Below, in pieces: positions 15,501 to 25,082 of a DNA stretch of 64,000 nucleotides. This DNA comes from Candidatus Hydrogenedentota bacterium (GTDB lineage: Bacteria; UBA8481; J006), in the NCBI GenBank assembly GCA_003697085.1, contig RFFU01000084.1:54635-118634 (forward strand). The letters are read 5' to 3'. The first letter of the stretch is position 1; each line of letters starts with the position of its first letter. The notes below the pieces were generated by a model that worked only from the letters and a program-made list of their open reading frames with translations, was not told where the DNA came from and searched no databases. The translations under genes and the position numbers were made by a program.

Positions 15501-16922
15501 ATGGGTGCTCGAGATTCGTCAGAGGAGTGTTGTCTAACCGGGCCCTGTCCGGATGCACGGGACCATCGCATCGCCGGTTTGCTCTTCGCGGCCTTCCTTC
15601 TCTTTGAGATCGCCTTTGCCCCGGGGCATCTCTTCTCCTACGACGAAGTGGTGATACTCGAAACGGCCCAGCAGATCCTCGATTCGGCTCAGGCCGGGCT
15701 TCCGGACACCCGGGAGATCCGGGAATACAGCAAGGTCGGCCGCGACGGAAGGCTCTATTCGAAATTCGGGATGGGAATGACAGGAGCCGTTCTTCCCTTC
15801 GCCGCTGCCGGCCGTCTTCTCGGGTTGCGCCTTTCTCCTCGCCTTCGCCGCGAGTTTTCCGATTTCATCGCCTCTTTCGCCAACGCCTTCTATCTCGCTC
15901 TCCTCGGTTCGTTCCTGTATCTTTTGATGCGGGATTATCGTCTTTCCCGCCGTGCCGGCACGGCGGCCACCGTGACGGCGATATTGGGAACGTCGTTGTG
16001 CGTCTTCGGCCGAGGACTCTTCAACGATCTCGTCACCGGGCTGGGCCTTCTCCTTGCCTTCCGGAGTGCTAGGACCAACCGTCCCTTTCTCGCCGGCAGC
16101 GCGGTCGCCATCAGCATCGCCTCCCGGCTCGAATATGTACTCGTCCTTCCCGCGTTCTTTCTCTTTGCTGGAGTTCGAAGGCGCCCGGCGCGGTTCCTCG
16201 CGCCTTTGGTCTTCACCGGCGGTCTTCTCTTTCTTTACAACGCCGCTCGCTTCGGTGCCTTCTTCGATCAGGGACAGATCAACACCGATCCGTACGACAC
16301 CTTTTCCACTCCTCTTCTCAACGGCCTGACCGGCCTTTTTCTTTCTCCGGGAAAGGGCGTCTTCTGGTACACGCCGCCGCTTCTTCTGGCCATTCTTGCG
16401 GTAGGAGATTTCTCGAGGAGGTATCGAACGGACCTGGCTGTTATTGTCGCTCTCTCGGTACCGCTCGTTATTCTGCATGCCAAATGGCATTCCTGGATGG
16501 GGGGATGGTCCTTCGGGCCGCGGCGCCTGATTGCGCTCCTTCCGCTCTGGCTTCTTCCTTCCGGCCTCGCGGTGGAAAAACTGATGAGGACGCGCCGGGG
16601 AATCGGTATCCTCGGCGGAATTTTCTGTTTCGGGTTGGCCGTTCAGAGCAGTGGTTTGCTGGTGAATTTCATGCGGGCGATTCCGACCGCTCCCGACTTC
16701 TCATCGACCCTCTGGACCTTTCGCTTCTCGGGAGCATTTCATCAGTGGCGGTATCTCTTCCGAACCGGCGACTGGGACAACTGGCTCTATTACCTTACCA
16801 GTTCCGTCCCCGCGGCGCTTGGCGGAGTTTTCGTCTTTCTCCTCGCATCCGTGCTCTCTTTTCGAGCCGCCTTTGCCTCCGCCGCGGCGGAGAACGGATC
16901 TATCGCGTCATCTTCCTCATAA
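15501..16922 (+). CDS. Polytopic membrane protein, GT-C glycosyltransferase-like
   Basis: The product has about 473 aa from the ATG at 15501, with roughly ten hydrophobic helices. After helix 1 comes a loop with 'SYDEVVILETAQQIL' and then 'YSKFGMGM'. Acidic residues in the first extracytoplasmic loop, and the 'SKYG/SKFG' pattern, are common in GT-C enzymes that use polyprenyl-phosphate sugars. A second loop has 'KGVFWYTPPLLL' and 'WHSWMGGWSFGPR', also seen in such families. It probably glycosylates lipid or protein at the outer face of the inner membrane. The 3' end overlaps the convergent MotE-like gene by 23 nt. Confidence 0.65.
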   Translation: MGARDSSEECCLTGPCPDARDHRIAGLLFAAFLLFEIAFAPGHLFSYDEVVILETAQQILDSAQAGLPDTREIREYSKVGRDGRLYSKFGMGMTGAVLPFAAAGRLLGLRLSPRLRREFSDFIASFANAFYLALLGSFLYLLMRDYRLSRRAGTAATVTAILGTSLCVFGRGLFNDLVTGLGLLLAFRSARTNRPFLAGSAVAISIASRLEYVLVLPAFFLFAGVRRRPARFLAPLVFTGGLLFLYNAARFGAFFDQGQINTDPYDTFSTPLLNGLTGLFLSPGKGVFWYTPPLLLAILAVGDFSRRYRTDLAVIVALSVPLVILHAKWHSWMGGWSFGPRRLIALLPLWLLPSGLAVEKLMRTRRGIGILGGIFCFGLAVQSSGLLVNFMRAIPTAPDFSSTLWTFRFSGAFHQWRYLFRTGDWDNWLYYLTSSVPAALGGVFVFLLASVLSFRAAFASAAAENGSIASSSS

Positions 16923-17472
16923 TCGCCGCGGCGACGGTCGGGTCCATCTGGGCCATAATGGCTGCGACGTTGCGCTCCGGCATCCTCCGGAAGATCTCGA
17001 TGACGAGGATGTCCTCCTGCTGAGCCAAAATCTTCGCCGCATCCTGAGGCTTCATACTCAAATAGAACTTGACCGCTTGTTCGTATTGCTTCTCTCGTTT
17101 CGTGTACTGTTCTTCCCGTTCCTTCAAAGCCAGTTCGCGGCGTTCCAACTCGGATTCCCACTGGGAAAGTCTTTCGCGGTCATCGTTGAGCCGTTCTTCG
17201 ACACGCCGTAATTCTTCTTCTTTCTTCTTCAAACGCTCGCGTTCCTCCCGGCGGGCTTGCTCTTCTTGCAACCTCTGGAGTTCAAGCAGTTCCTTTTCCG
17301 CGGGCGGTGGTGGATTACCGATGTATTTTCCGACCCAAGGGATTGCATGGCCCAGAGCCGTGAGCGGCCCGGCGACGTCCACGATCTCGTTCTCCTGAAG
17401 AAAATAGAGGGTTCCTCCGACCACCAGAGCGCTGGCGAGGAGAAGGAGTGGAACCAGAACACGGGAGGTCAT
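16900..17472 (-). CDS. MotE/FlbB-like flagellar protein
   Basis: The protein has 190 aa. One N-terminal membrane helix (residues about 5-24) is followed by a long charged coiled coil (about 60-135). The C-terminal helical module contains 'MKPQDAAKILAQQ', 'MPERNVAAIMAQMDP' and 'AAAIMRKM'. This is the MgtE_N-like fold of MotE (a motility chaperone/assembly factor) and spirochaete FlbB. It acts at the base of the flagellum in the inner membrane. It is the last gene of the fliF-G-H-I-J-transglycosylase run, and its start overlaps the transglycosylase stop by 4 nt. The role is supported by both domain and neighbours. Confidence 0.75.
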   Translation of the reverse strand: MTSRVLVPLLLLASALVVGGTLYFLQENEIVDVAGPLTALGHAIPWVGKYIGNPPPPAEKELLELQRLQEEQARREERERLKKKEEELRRVEERLNDDRERLSQWESELERRELALKEREEQYTKREKQYEQAVKFYLSMKPQDAAKILAQQEDILVIEIFRRMPERNVAAIMAQMDPTVAAAIMRKMTR

Positions 17473-18035
17473 CGTTCTTTCGTCCCGGGACCGCCTTCCA
17501 CGAGCGACTGGTGCATTCGTTTCAAGACATCATCGACGTATTCGCGCGTTTCTCGGTAAGGCGGTACGCCACCGTATTTCTCCACCGCGCCCGGCCCGGC
17601 ATTATAAGCGGCCAGAGCCTTCTTTATGTCCCCACCGTAGCGTTCGAGAAGTGTCTTGAGATACTTCGCGCCGCCTTCCAGCGATTCCCTCGGATCGAAC
17701 GGGTTTTTGACGCCGAGCATCTTGGCCGTTTCCGGCATTAGTTGCATCAGACCTTGGGCCCCTTTCGAGGAAACGGCCGTCGGATCGAAGTTCGATTCCT
17801 TTCCCGCAACGGCGGCCAAAAGCGCCGCGTTCAATTCGTGCTTGTCCGCCACCCCTTTGATCATATCTTCCATCGCCTCCGCCGAACCTTCGGAACGACG
17901 AACGCCTCCTGCGGCACGCTCCAGTTCCGCCGCGAAGGTATCTGGTCGGGGTGTTGCGGCTCTGACGATTGTCTTGATACGAGCGCGGATTTCATCGATC
18001 CGGCGTACGACTCTCGATATACCCGTGGCGCTCAT
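17469..18035 (-). CDS. Lytic transglycosylase (SLT domain), flagellar cluster
   Basis: The protein has 188 aa. The SLT domain spans residues 65-180 with catalytic Glu80 (GKESNFDP), 'SSKGAQGLMQLMPETA' and 'ALAAYNAGPGAVEKYGG'. It cleaves the glycan strand of peptidoglycan to form anhydromuramic acid, here probably to open the wall for rod assembly. No clear signal peptide is visible, which is notable for an enzyme with a periplasmic substrate; flagellar-cluster relatives can leave through the flagellar export apparatus. It overlaps fliJ upstream and the MotE-like gene downstream by 4 nt each. Confidence 0.85.
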   Translation of the reverse strand: MSATGISRVVRRIDEIRARIKTIVRAATPRPDTFAAELERAAGGVRRSEGSAEAMEDMIKGVADKHELNAALLAAVAGKESNFDPTAVSSKGAQGLMQLMPETAKMLGVKNPFDPRESLEGGAKYLKTLLERYGGDIKKALAAYNAGPGAVEKYGGVPPYRETREYVDDVLKRMHQSLVEGGPGTKER

Positions 18036-18496
18036 CCGACCAAGGCCTCTTCTTCCCGCAGGCGTCGAAAACCGGCCACTCCCATTTCATCCAGTTCTTC
18101 CTGTTCCCGTCGGATTTCTTCTTCCCTCCACTCCTCGAACCGCCGTTCCCGGAGGCGCTCAAGGAGGCGGCGTTTCTTTCGCGCCTCGATCAAGTAGCGG
18201 CGTGCCTCCTCATAGCGTTCCTGTGCCTCCTCAACGGCTTTTGTCTCGCGTTCTTCTCTTCGCAATAACGCCGCTCGGTATTCATAGTCTCGGACGAGAT
18301 CCTCGATTGTCGGTCGGGCCGCCGCCACGGCCGCCCCCTTCTCGACAGCCCGGCGCAACTCTTCCCGCGTCGCGCGGAGGTTCTTCCGCGCTTCCTCCAG
18401 ATTCCGCACCGCGACGGCGAAACGCAACTTCTCGCGATCTTCTTCATGCCGTCGCACCGACAAGACCCGCTCCAACCGGAAACGAAAACGCGCCAT
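18032..18496 (-). CDS. fliJ: Flagellar export protein FliJ
   Basis: The product is 154 aa, almost entirely charged alpha-helical coiled coil, beginning 'MARFRFRLERVL' like typical FliJ. FliJ links the FliI ATPase ring to FlhA and escorts export chaperones. Sequence conservation is low in this family; the call rests on the coiled-coil profile, the length and the position directly after fliI. Its start codon overlaps the fliI stop by one base (coordinates 18496) and its stop overlaps the transglycosylase start. Confidence 0.85.
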   Translation of the reverse strand: MARFRFRLERVLSVRRHEEDREKLRFAVAVRNLEEARKNLRATREELRRAVEKGAAVAAARPTIEDLVRDYEYRAALLRREERETKAVEEAQERYEEARRYLIEARKKRRLLERLRERRFEEWREEEIRREQEELDEMGVAGFRRLREEEALVG

Positions 18497-19839
18497 CAGC
18501 CCACGACCTCCTTCAACTTCGCCAGTGTTTGCTCCATCGTCGAGGGCTCTTCGACCCTCTGACGCAAGAAGGATTCGATCATCGGCATACGTTTCTTGGC
18601 TTCATCGATGACCGGATCCGCACCGTCCACATAGGCGCCGATCCGAATCAAATCCTCGGCATCGCGGTACGACGCGATCCATTCCTTGATCTTTCCTGCG
18701 GCTTCGATTTGCTCCGGAGAGACGATGTCGTTCATCAAACGCGAAATCGATTCGAGAACGTCGATCGCCGGGTAGTGATTCCGAGAGGCCAACGCGCGCG
18801 AAAGGACGATATGGCCGTCGAGGATTCCACGAACATTGTCGGCGACCGGTTCGTTCATATCGTCGGCATCGACGAGGACGGTGTAGAGGGCCGTGATCGT
18901 TCCGCGTTCGGAGGTTCCCGTTCGTTCGAGGAGCCGCGGAAGCGTTGAGAAGACGCTGGGGGGGAAACTGCGCAGTCCCGGAGGCTCCCCCGCGGCCAGC
19001 GCGACCTCGCGAAGCGCGCGGCAGTAGCGTGTCACGGAATCCATCAGAAAGAGGACATCCGCGCCCTGATCGCGGAAACTCTCCGCGATAGTCGTGGCGG
19101 TCATCGCGGAACGGATACGCACCAAGGGAGCCTTGTCGCTCGTTGCGACAACGACGACACTTTTCTTCAAACCGGCCTCACCGAGATCGCGTTCGATAAA
19201 ATCACGAACTTCCCGTCCCCGTTCTCCCACTAAGGCCACGACAACGACGTCGGCGGCGGTGTAACGGGCCATCATTCCCAACAACGTCGACTTTCCGACG
19301 CCGGAACCGGAGAAGATGCCGATTCTCTGTCCCTTGCCGACGGTAAGAAGACCGTCGATGGCGCGGACTCCGAGAGAAAGTGGTTTCGTGATTCGGGGAC
19401 GCATAACGGGATCGGGAGGGGAACGGAAGACGGAAGCCGAACGACGACAACGCAACGGACCGGCATTGTCCATCGGGGTTCCGAGGCCGTCGAGAACACG
19501 ACCGAGAAGTTCGGGGCCGACGGGAATCGTCACGGGACGTCCTGTAGCGAGGACGAGATCCCCCGGGCTAACGCCCCCCATCTCGCCCACCGGCATCAAA
19601 AGCGTCTTTCCGTCCCGGAAGCCGATCACCTCCGCGAGGCGGTACACCGCCCGAAAACCCTTTCCTTGACGGGAAAGTCGAACGAGACAGACGTCGCCAA
19701 CGGAAGCGGGGGGACCGGAAGATTCGATGACGAGGCCGGTCACGCGCGTAACCAGGCCACCGGGACGAACGAGGTCGACGCTTTCGAGTGTGTCGCGGAA
19801 TCGGCGGATCACTTTTTCCGCCACGGTGTTCGGATTCAT
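18496..19839 (-). CDS. fliI: Flagellum-specific ATPase FliI
   Basis: The product has 447 aa from the ATG at 19839; the longer track start (19962) would invade fliH. The F1-beta-like core has Walker A 'GSGVGKST', Walker B 'DVLFLMDSVTRY' and the 'ERGREVRDFIE' and 'PPGLRSFPPSVF' segments of FliI/YscN ATPases. It energises export of flagellar subunits as a hexamer held by FliH and FliJ. The 4-nt ATGA overlap with fliH suggests coupled translation. Confidence 0.95.
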   Translation of the reverse strand: MNPNTVAEKVIRRFRDTLESVDLVRPGGLVTRVTGLVIESSGPPASVGDVCLVRLSRQGKGFRAVYRLAEVIGFRDGKTLLMPVGEMGGVSPGDLVLATGRPVTIPVGPELLGRVLDGLGTPMDNAGPLRCRRSASVFRSPPDPVMRPRITKPLSLGVRAIDGLLTVGKGQRIGIFSGSGVGKSTLLGMMARYTAADVVVVALVGERGREVRDFIERDLGEAGLKKSVVVVATSDKAPLVRIRSAMTATTIAESFRDQGADVLFLMDSVTRYCRALREVALAAGEPPGLRSFPPSVFSTLPRLLERTGTSERGTITALYTVLVDADDMNEPVADNVRGILDGHIVLSRALASRNHYPAIDVLESISRLMNDIVSPEQIEAAGKIKEWIASYRDAEDLIRIGAYVDGADPVIDEAKKRMPMIESFLRQRVEEPSTMEQTLAKLKEVVG

Positions 19840-20723
19840 TCGGCCCCCAAGACACGCGGGGCGGATTCGGGAGTCATTTCGGAGGCGTTGTTTTCTGCGG
19901 TCGTGTCCGAGAGATCGAACGGCACGGATTCCTCGACGACCGAACGCATCTCGCGGAGGCATTCCTCGATCTGGCTGCTGATTCTGGCATCGATCCGTCC
20001 GAAGTCGGTGTCGATCACAACGCCACCGCGGCTGACTCCCGTATCAGGAGAAATCTCAATCTCACTGACGCCTGTCACGAGGCGCAGGATTTCTTCCCGC
20101 ATTTCACCGGCGACAGCGAGATCGTCCGGATGGACGCGAACGAAGATCTTTTCCGTTCCCGTGATCTTTTCGACGGCGGAAAGCAGGGTTCTTTTGACCG
20201 TTTCCCGATCGATGTTTACCGGACGGCGAAGGATCTTTTCGAGGACGACCTGGATCAAATCGATCATACCCTCGGCGCCGGAAAGAAAGAAGGCACGGCG
20301 CTCCCGCCGTAGCCGTTGCGCGATCTTCTCGAGATGGACCAGAGTTCCTTTGACTTCTTCGAGCGCTTTTTTCCGAGCGGCGGCCTCCGCGGCCGCCTGT
20401 CCCGCCCGCCGGGCTTCTTCCGTAACCGCGGCGGCCTGCTCACGGGCACGCTTCACGATCGCTTCCGCCTCTTCCCGGGCGGCATTCAGGATTCCCCGTG
20501 CCTCCACCTCGGCGTTCTTCAAACGTTCCACGCGGATTCGTTCCGCCTCTTCCGCCCGCTCGGCGGCTCGGCGCGCCAATCGGTTCCGAATTTCCAACCG
20601 GCGGGCGTCCGCTTCCTCACGAAACCGGGGCGTAATCGCCTTGTGGAAGGTCAACTGAATCACTTCTCCGGATTCCGCAACGTTTTCCGCCCGGATGATT
20701 CGCGAAGAAGTCTCCTCGGGCAT
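19836..20723 (-). CDS. fliH: Flagellar assembly protein FliH
   Basis: The product has about 295 aa. A long Ala/Glu/Arg-rich coiled coil (residues 40-140) is followed by the conserved C-terminal domain with 'VRVHPDDLAVAGEM' and 'VSRGGVVIDTDFGRIDARISSQ'. FliH is the stator-like regulator that tethers FliI to the C-ring. The ATG at 20723 shares a base with the fliG stop (TGATG); an in-frame TTG one codon upstream is also possible. The C-terminal tail is longer and more acidic than in many relatives. Confidence 0.9.
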   Translation of the reverse strand: MPEETSSRIIRAENVAESGEVIQLTFHKAITPRFREEADARRLEIRNRLARRAAERAEEAERIRVERLKNAEVEARGILNAAREEAEAIVKRAREQAAAVTEEARRAGQAAAEAAARKKALEEVKGTLVHLEKIAQRLRRERRAFFLSGAEGMIDLIQVVLEKILRRPVNIDRETVKRTLLSAVEKITGTEKIFVRVHPDDLAVAGEMREEILRLVTGVSEIEISPDTGVSRGGVVIDTDFGRIDARISSQIEECLREMRSVVEESVPFDLSDTTAENNASEMTPESAPRVLGAE

Positions 20724-21739
20724 CAAACCACCAGTTCTTCCTCGCCACCGCGGGCGATTACGATATCTCCCTGTTCTTCCAACTTCCTGATGATATTGAC
20801 GATTCTCTGTTGGGCATCCTCGACATCACGAAGCCGGACCGGCCCCATGAACTCCATATCCTCCCGCAGCATCGCAGCCGCGCGTTTCGACATATTGTTG
20901 AAGATCTTGTCCTTCACGGCGTCGTCCACCGCCTTCAAGGCCAACGCCAATTCCTTTGTGTCTACCTCCCGCATCACCTGCTGAATGTCACGGTCCGTCA
21001 AGAGCGTGATGTCCTCGAAGACGAACATGCGTTTCTTGATCTCCTCGGCCAGCTCGGGATCCTCCTCCTCCAGCGCCTCGATGATGGATTTCTCGGTCGT
21101 CCGGTCGACGAGGTTCAGCACCTCAACGATCGCATCGATTCCACCCGCGGAGGTGTATTCCTCGTTCACCAACGAACTCAACTTCCGCTCCAATACCCGC
21201 TCGATGTCCCGGATGATGTCCGGAGAAGTCCGATCCATTTCGGCGATCCGTTTCGCAACATTCGCCTGAAGTTCATCGGGGAGATGAACGAGAATCTGAG
21301 AACTCGTCTGCGGATTGAGGTAGGAAAGGATCAGAGCAATCGTCTGCGGATGTTCTCCCTGGATGAAGTTCAACAACTGGCTCGGATCGGCGTTGCGGAT
21401 GAAATCGAACGGCCGGACCTGAAGGCTGGTCGTGAGGCGATTGATGATGTCGATGGCCCGATCGGAACCGAGGGCCTTTTCCAGTATTTCACGAGCGTAC
21501 TCGATTCCGCCTTGGCTGATAAATTCCTGAGCGAGCATCATTTCCTGGAATTCAACCAAAATCGCGTCACGTTCCTGCGGATCAACACGGTCCACGCGAG
21601 CGATCTCGAGCGTCAACTGCTCGATCTCTTCGTCCCGAAGGTGCTTGAATATCTCGGCGGAGATTTCCTGACCCATACTGATGAGAAAGATCGCCGCCTT
21701 TCGTTTGCCGGTCAGCGATTGTGATTTCTGATGAACCAC
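20723..21739 (-). CDS. fliG: Flagellar motor switch protein FliG
   Basis: The protein has 338 aa, the normal FliG length. The N-terminal domain opens 'GKRKAAIFLISMGQEISAEIFKHL'. The middle domain has 'EHPQTIALILSYL', the EHPQ surface patch that contacts FliM. The C-terminal torque helix carries the charged pattern 'LTDRDIQQVMREVDTKELALALK'. FliG forms the rotor ring on FliF and interacts with the stator. It probably starts with GTG at 21739; AGGAGGT lies about 12 nt upstream. A 130-nt spacer separates it from fliF. Confidence 0.95.
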   Translation of the reverse strand: MVHQKSQSLTGKRKAAIFLISMGQEISAEIFKHLRDEEIEQLTLEIARVDRVDPQERDAILVEFQEMMLAQEFISQGGIEYAREILEKALGSDRAIDIINRLTTSLQVRPFDFIRNADPSQLLNFIQGEHPQTIALILSYLNPQTSSQILVHLPDELQANVAKRIAEMDRTSPDIIRDIERVLERKLSSLVNEEYTSAGGIDAIVEVLNLVDRTTEKSIIEALEEEDPELAEEIKKRMFVFEDITLLTDRDIQQVMREVDTKELALALKAVDDAVKDKIFNNMSKRAAAMLREDMEFMGPVRLRDVEDAQQRIVNIIRKLEEQGDIVIARGGEEELVV

Positions 21740-21871
21740 TTGTTCTGGACCACCTCCTGAAACTCTCTTGCCTCTTTCCTTCTTACTTTCATTCTATCAC
21801 ACTCCGCACGTTTTCGCGGGACCCCGATTCGATAAGGTTTCGCTGTTCCGGTAAAGGACGCATTCGTCGTG

Positions 21872-23497
21872 TCACGCAGCCGCCGAGGTATCCTCGGCCA
21901 TCCAGGTCCGCAGGAGATCTGCCACGACTTGCGGCTTGGCGCGGGCCAAAGAAGCCGCGCGGCGCTGAATTTCCTGCCGCTCCTGCTCCTCCAACGAGAT
22001 CTCCGCGCCCAGCCCGGCCTCCGCCGCCGCCAGGGCCTTCTGTCGCTCCAACTCCCGCTGCCTCGCCAACTCCTCCTCCTTCAACCGGACGTGCCTCCTC
22101 CAGGCCAGATACAGCACGATCAAAAGGATCACGAGCGGCGCGGCCAAAAGGGAATAGATCATCATCTTCCGGCGGAAGGCTTCCTTCGCGCGCTTCGCAT
22201 CGAGATACGCGAATTCCTTCGTTCGATCCCACGGAATATTGCGCACTTCAACGAGGTCGTTTCGTTCCGGCGAGTTCCCCAAGGCCGATTTGACCAGAGC
22301 CTTGATGTGTTCCAGTTCCTGCTGCGATCGCGGGATGTATTCCCGTACGATCTTGCCCGAGGTGTCTTCTTTTTCTTTCCAGATTCCGTCCACGGCGACG
22401 GCGGCCGAGATGCGCTTTACATACGGCGACTGTATCCGCTCCGTCGTCGTCTTGTCCGAAAGGTAGTTCACGATCTTTTCGGAACGGGAATAGTCGATCG
22501 GCCCCGTTCTTCCGATCGCGTTGTAAACCGGCGGAGAATTCGACGAGACTCCGGGTTCCCCTCCCGGCCGGACACCCTCGCCCTTCAATTTTTCGTCTTC
22601 CGTCTGCTCCGACAACTTGTACTGTTCGAAACCGGGAACCGCGTACTTTTCCGCTTTTATTTGGACGTTGTCCCAGTCGAAATCGACGTTGACCGCAACC
22701 GTGAACTTGTCGTCTCCAAGGACCGGCCCCAGAACCTTGCGGATGTCCCGCTCCAATTGTCGCTCGGTCTCCAATTCGACGGCCATCTGCCGGGATTTCA
22801 ATTTTCCTTCCCCTTCGTCGTCCGGGATCAACGGCCGCATGAACTGGTCCGTCAGGGTGATGTTCTCTTCCGTAAGTCCCGGGAAGCCTCCGGCAATCAG
22901 GTTCCGGATCGCTCGAATCTGTTCGTTGTCCAACTTCATACCGGGCCGAAGCGTGAGCACAACGGAAGCCGTCTGGGGAATTTCGGTCTCGATGAAGATC
23001 GATTGGTTCTCGATAAACGGTACCGAGATACTGACATCCTCGACTTGCGAATAGGCTCGAATCATCCGTCGCATCTCGGATTTCAACGCCTCGAGCGTTT
23101 TGATCCGCTGTTCGTAGTCGGTCGTCGTGATGTCGAACTTTTCGAAGATGCTGAACCCCTTTTCCGCGTGTCCGAAGAGGCCCTTTTCCGCCAACGCGAG
23201 GTGAATTTCGTTTCGCTTCTTTGCATCCACCTCGATTGTCCGGCCCCCGTTCGATAAGCGGTAATCCTTTCCGGCCGTGTAGCCGCGTTTATCCAGTTCC
23301 GTCTTGATTTGCGCGGCTTCTTGGAGTTCGAAGGTTCCCAGTTCGACCCACACCGTCTTGCTGGCCATCATCAGGATTCCGGCGAAGAGAAGGATGGTGG
23401 CCCCGAGCAACACGCCGGAGGTTATCCGCTGTCCCGGAGTCAAACGCCCCCATAGTTCTCGGAAATAACCGAGTATGCGTTGAAAGAATTCGTTCAC
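21872..23497 (-). CDS. fliF: Flagellar MS-ring protein FliF
   Basis: The protein has 541 aa. Membrane helices lie near residues 27-45 and 440-460, and two ring-building modules lie between them ('YTAGKDYRLSNGGRTIEV', 'ASVVLTLRPGMKLDNEQI', 'ITLTDQFMRPL'). The C-terminal tail ends with 'KPQVVADLLRTWMAED', the FliG-binding segment. FliF forms the inner-membrane MS ring and export-gate housing. The start is GTG with an AGGGG ribosome site just upstream. A TTGACA promoter lies about 180-210 bp upstream, so the fliF-to-MotE run can be transcribed separately from flgB-flgC-fliE. Confidence 0.95.
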   Translation of the reverse strand: MNEFFQRILGYFRELWGRLTPGQRITSGVLLGATILLFAGILMMASKTVWVELGTFELQEAAQIKTELDKRGYTAGKDYRLSNGGRTIEVDAKKRNEIHLALAEKGLFGHAEKGFSIFEKFDITTTDYEQRIKTLEALKSEMRRMIRAYSQVEDVSISVPFIENQSIFIETEIPQTASVVLTLRPGMKLDNEQIRAIRNLIAGGFPGLTEENITLTDQFMRPLIPDDEGEGKLKSRQMAVELETERQLERDIRKVLGPVLGDDKFTVAVNVDFDWDNVQIKAEKYAVPGFEQYKLSEQTEDEKLKGEGVRPGGEPGVSSNSPPVYNAIGRTGPIDYSRSEKIVNYLSDKTTTERIQSPYVKRISAAVAVDGIWKEKEDTSGKIVREYIPRSQQELEHIKALVKSALGNSPERNDLVEVRNIPWDRTKEFAYLDAKRAKEAFRRKMMIYSLLAAPLVILLIVLYLAWRRHVRLKEEELARQRELERQKALAAAEAGLGAEISLEEQERQEIQRRAASLARAKPQVVADLLRTWMAEDTSAAA

Positions 23498-23674
23498 TAC
23501 CCCTACCGTTCCTTGCTACGTTCCAACCACGTTTCGAACTGCTTGCCCAGGAGATTTGGAATCCATGAATACTCGGATCCCTCTTCTCTTTCAATTCAAT
23601 AAATTTCTATACCTTTCCTTCCCCTTATTCAACCGCGGGAAAAGAGGGAATCCAACCTGTGGATATCCAGTGGA

Positions 23675-23704
23675 TAAAAGGTGTCATTCTTCCATTTTGT
23701 CAAT
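23675..23704 (-). promoter_or_regulatory. Sigma70-type promoter upstream of fliF
   Basis: On the minus strand a perfect TTGACA (23704-23699) is followed after 18 nt by TTTTAT (23680-23675). It lies in the 248-bp gap between rtcB and fliF, pointing at fliF. A weaker pair (TTGAAT, TATAGA with 15-nt spacing) follows closer to the gene. No sigma28- or sigma54-type site was evident. Confidence 0.5.
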
Positions 23705-23745
23705 TTCGGCGCAGAAATGCGGAGGTAGTGGTCGGCGATATCGAA

Positions 23746-24936
23746 TCAGTCTTCCGGAGGGGAGCCGGAGGGAGCCATTTTCACGATTCGGGGATGGAAT
23801 ATTCCGCGGATCCTCACGAGATCCTTCTGTTCTTCCATAACGTTTACGATGTTCTTATAAGCCATAGGCACTTCGTCGAGGCCGGCGCTGATCAATTCCA
23901 CTCCTGCATCTTCAAGAATCTTTTTCACTTTGCTCCAGGAGAAATTCTTCTTCGCTTCTTTTCGGCTCAATATTCGGCCGGCGCCATGCGCGGCTGATCG
24001 GAGGGAGCGTGGTTCTCCCATTCCTTCGACAAGAAAAGCGGGAGACGCCATCGTTCCCGGAATGATTCCCAGTTGTCCTTTTCCCGCCGGAGTGGCTCCT
24101 TTCCGGTGGACGATCACATTTCTTCCGTCGTGCCTTTCCTTCCAGGCGAAGTTATGGTGGTTTTCGATTGAAATAAGGATTTCGGCTCCAAGCGCATGCG
24201 CGATGGCGGTATGAATCAGTTCGTGATTCGCGGAGGCGTAACGTCCCATTAATTCCATCGCGATCCAATATTCCTTGCCCTCGGCGGAATCCAGTTCGAG
24301 CCACGCCAAATTTCGCAATTCGGGCGGCAGATCTTTCCGCCGTTCCTTTGCTCGGCGGCTATAGTATTGAGCAACCGCGTGTCCGGGCCCACGACTACCG
24401 CTATGGCTTAGCAAGGCCAGGTACCGTCCTGCCTCCGTGTCGCGCAATTTTTCCTCCAATTCCAGAATTCCGAATTCCACGAAGTGATTTCCGCTCCCAC
24501 TCGTTCCCAGTTGTGCGTAGGCCTTATCCTTGATTTCGCGGGTTATTTTGGAAAAGTTCCAATCCTCATCCATTACCGGATGAGATCGGCGTTTTCGGAA
24601 GGCAGCGCCGATCCCGAAGCGTGTTTCTCTTTGAAGGGCATCCTTGAGGCGATCTGAGTATGTTTCGAAGGAAGAAATGGGGAGATCGAGGAGGCTGAGT
24701 TTCATACGACAAGCGATATCGACGCCGACGGCGTAGGGAATCACGGAGTCGCGTGTGGCCAGGACGCCGCCGATCGGTAACCCGTAACCGACGTGCGCAT
24801 CGGGCATCAAGGCGGCCCGGACGGCGACCGGAAGCCGGCAGGCTTGGTCGATTTGCTTTTGTGCCTCCGGAGGAATCTGTTTTCCCCAGACCGCGCAAGG
24901 CACCGGTGTGTCCCGCAATGATGTTTTTCTTTTCAT
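23746..24936 (-). CDS. rtcB: RNA ligase RtcB
   Basis: The product has 396 aa with the full set of RtcB motifs: 'MPDAHVGYGLPIGG', the metal-binding Asp73/Cys76 in 'GVDIACRM', 'GTSGSGNHFVE', 'SHSGSRGPGHAVA', 'SIENHHNFAW' and 'RKGATPAGKGQLGIIPG'. The catalytic His is in 'SAAHGAGRILSR', which accepts GMP. RtcB joins 2',3'-cyclic phosphate and 5'-OH RNA ends in a GTP/Mn-dependent reaction, repairing cleaved tRNA or other RNA. It lies between fliE and fliF on the same strand, an uncommon location, without archease in view. At about 400 aa it is the compact bacterial type. Confidence 0.95.
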   Translation of the reverse strand: MKRKTSLRDTPVPCAVWGKQIPPEAQKQIDQACRLPVAVRAALMPDAHVGYGLPIGGVLATRDSVIPYAVGVDIACRMKLSLLDLPISSFETYSDRLKDALQRETRFGIGAAFRKRRSHPVMDEDWNFSKITREIKDKAYAQLGTSGSGNHFVEFGILELEEKLRDTEAGRYLALLSHSGSRGPGHAVAQYYSRRAKERRKDLPPELRNLAWLELDSAEGKEYWIAMELMGRYASANHELIHTAIAHALGAEILISIENHHNFAWKERHDGRNVIVHRKGATPAGKGQLGIIPGTMASPAFLVEGMGEPRSLRSAAHGAGRILSRKEAKKNFSWSKVKKILEDAGVELISAGLDEVPMAYKNIVNVMEEQKDLVRIRGIFHPRIVKMAPSGSPPED

Positions 24937-25082
24937 AACTCAAGGACTCGATTCTACACGACCGGACGGAAAATGTTACCGTCGAATAGAGAGACACTCG
25001 TTGTCCATCGAAGAACGACGGATATTGTAGCAGTACCGCAATGTTAGCGGGAAGATGGAACGAGCGGTTGAGGATGGAGGTT

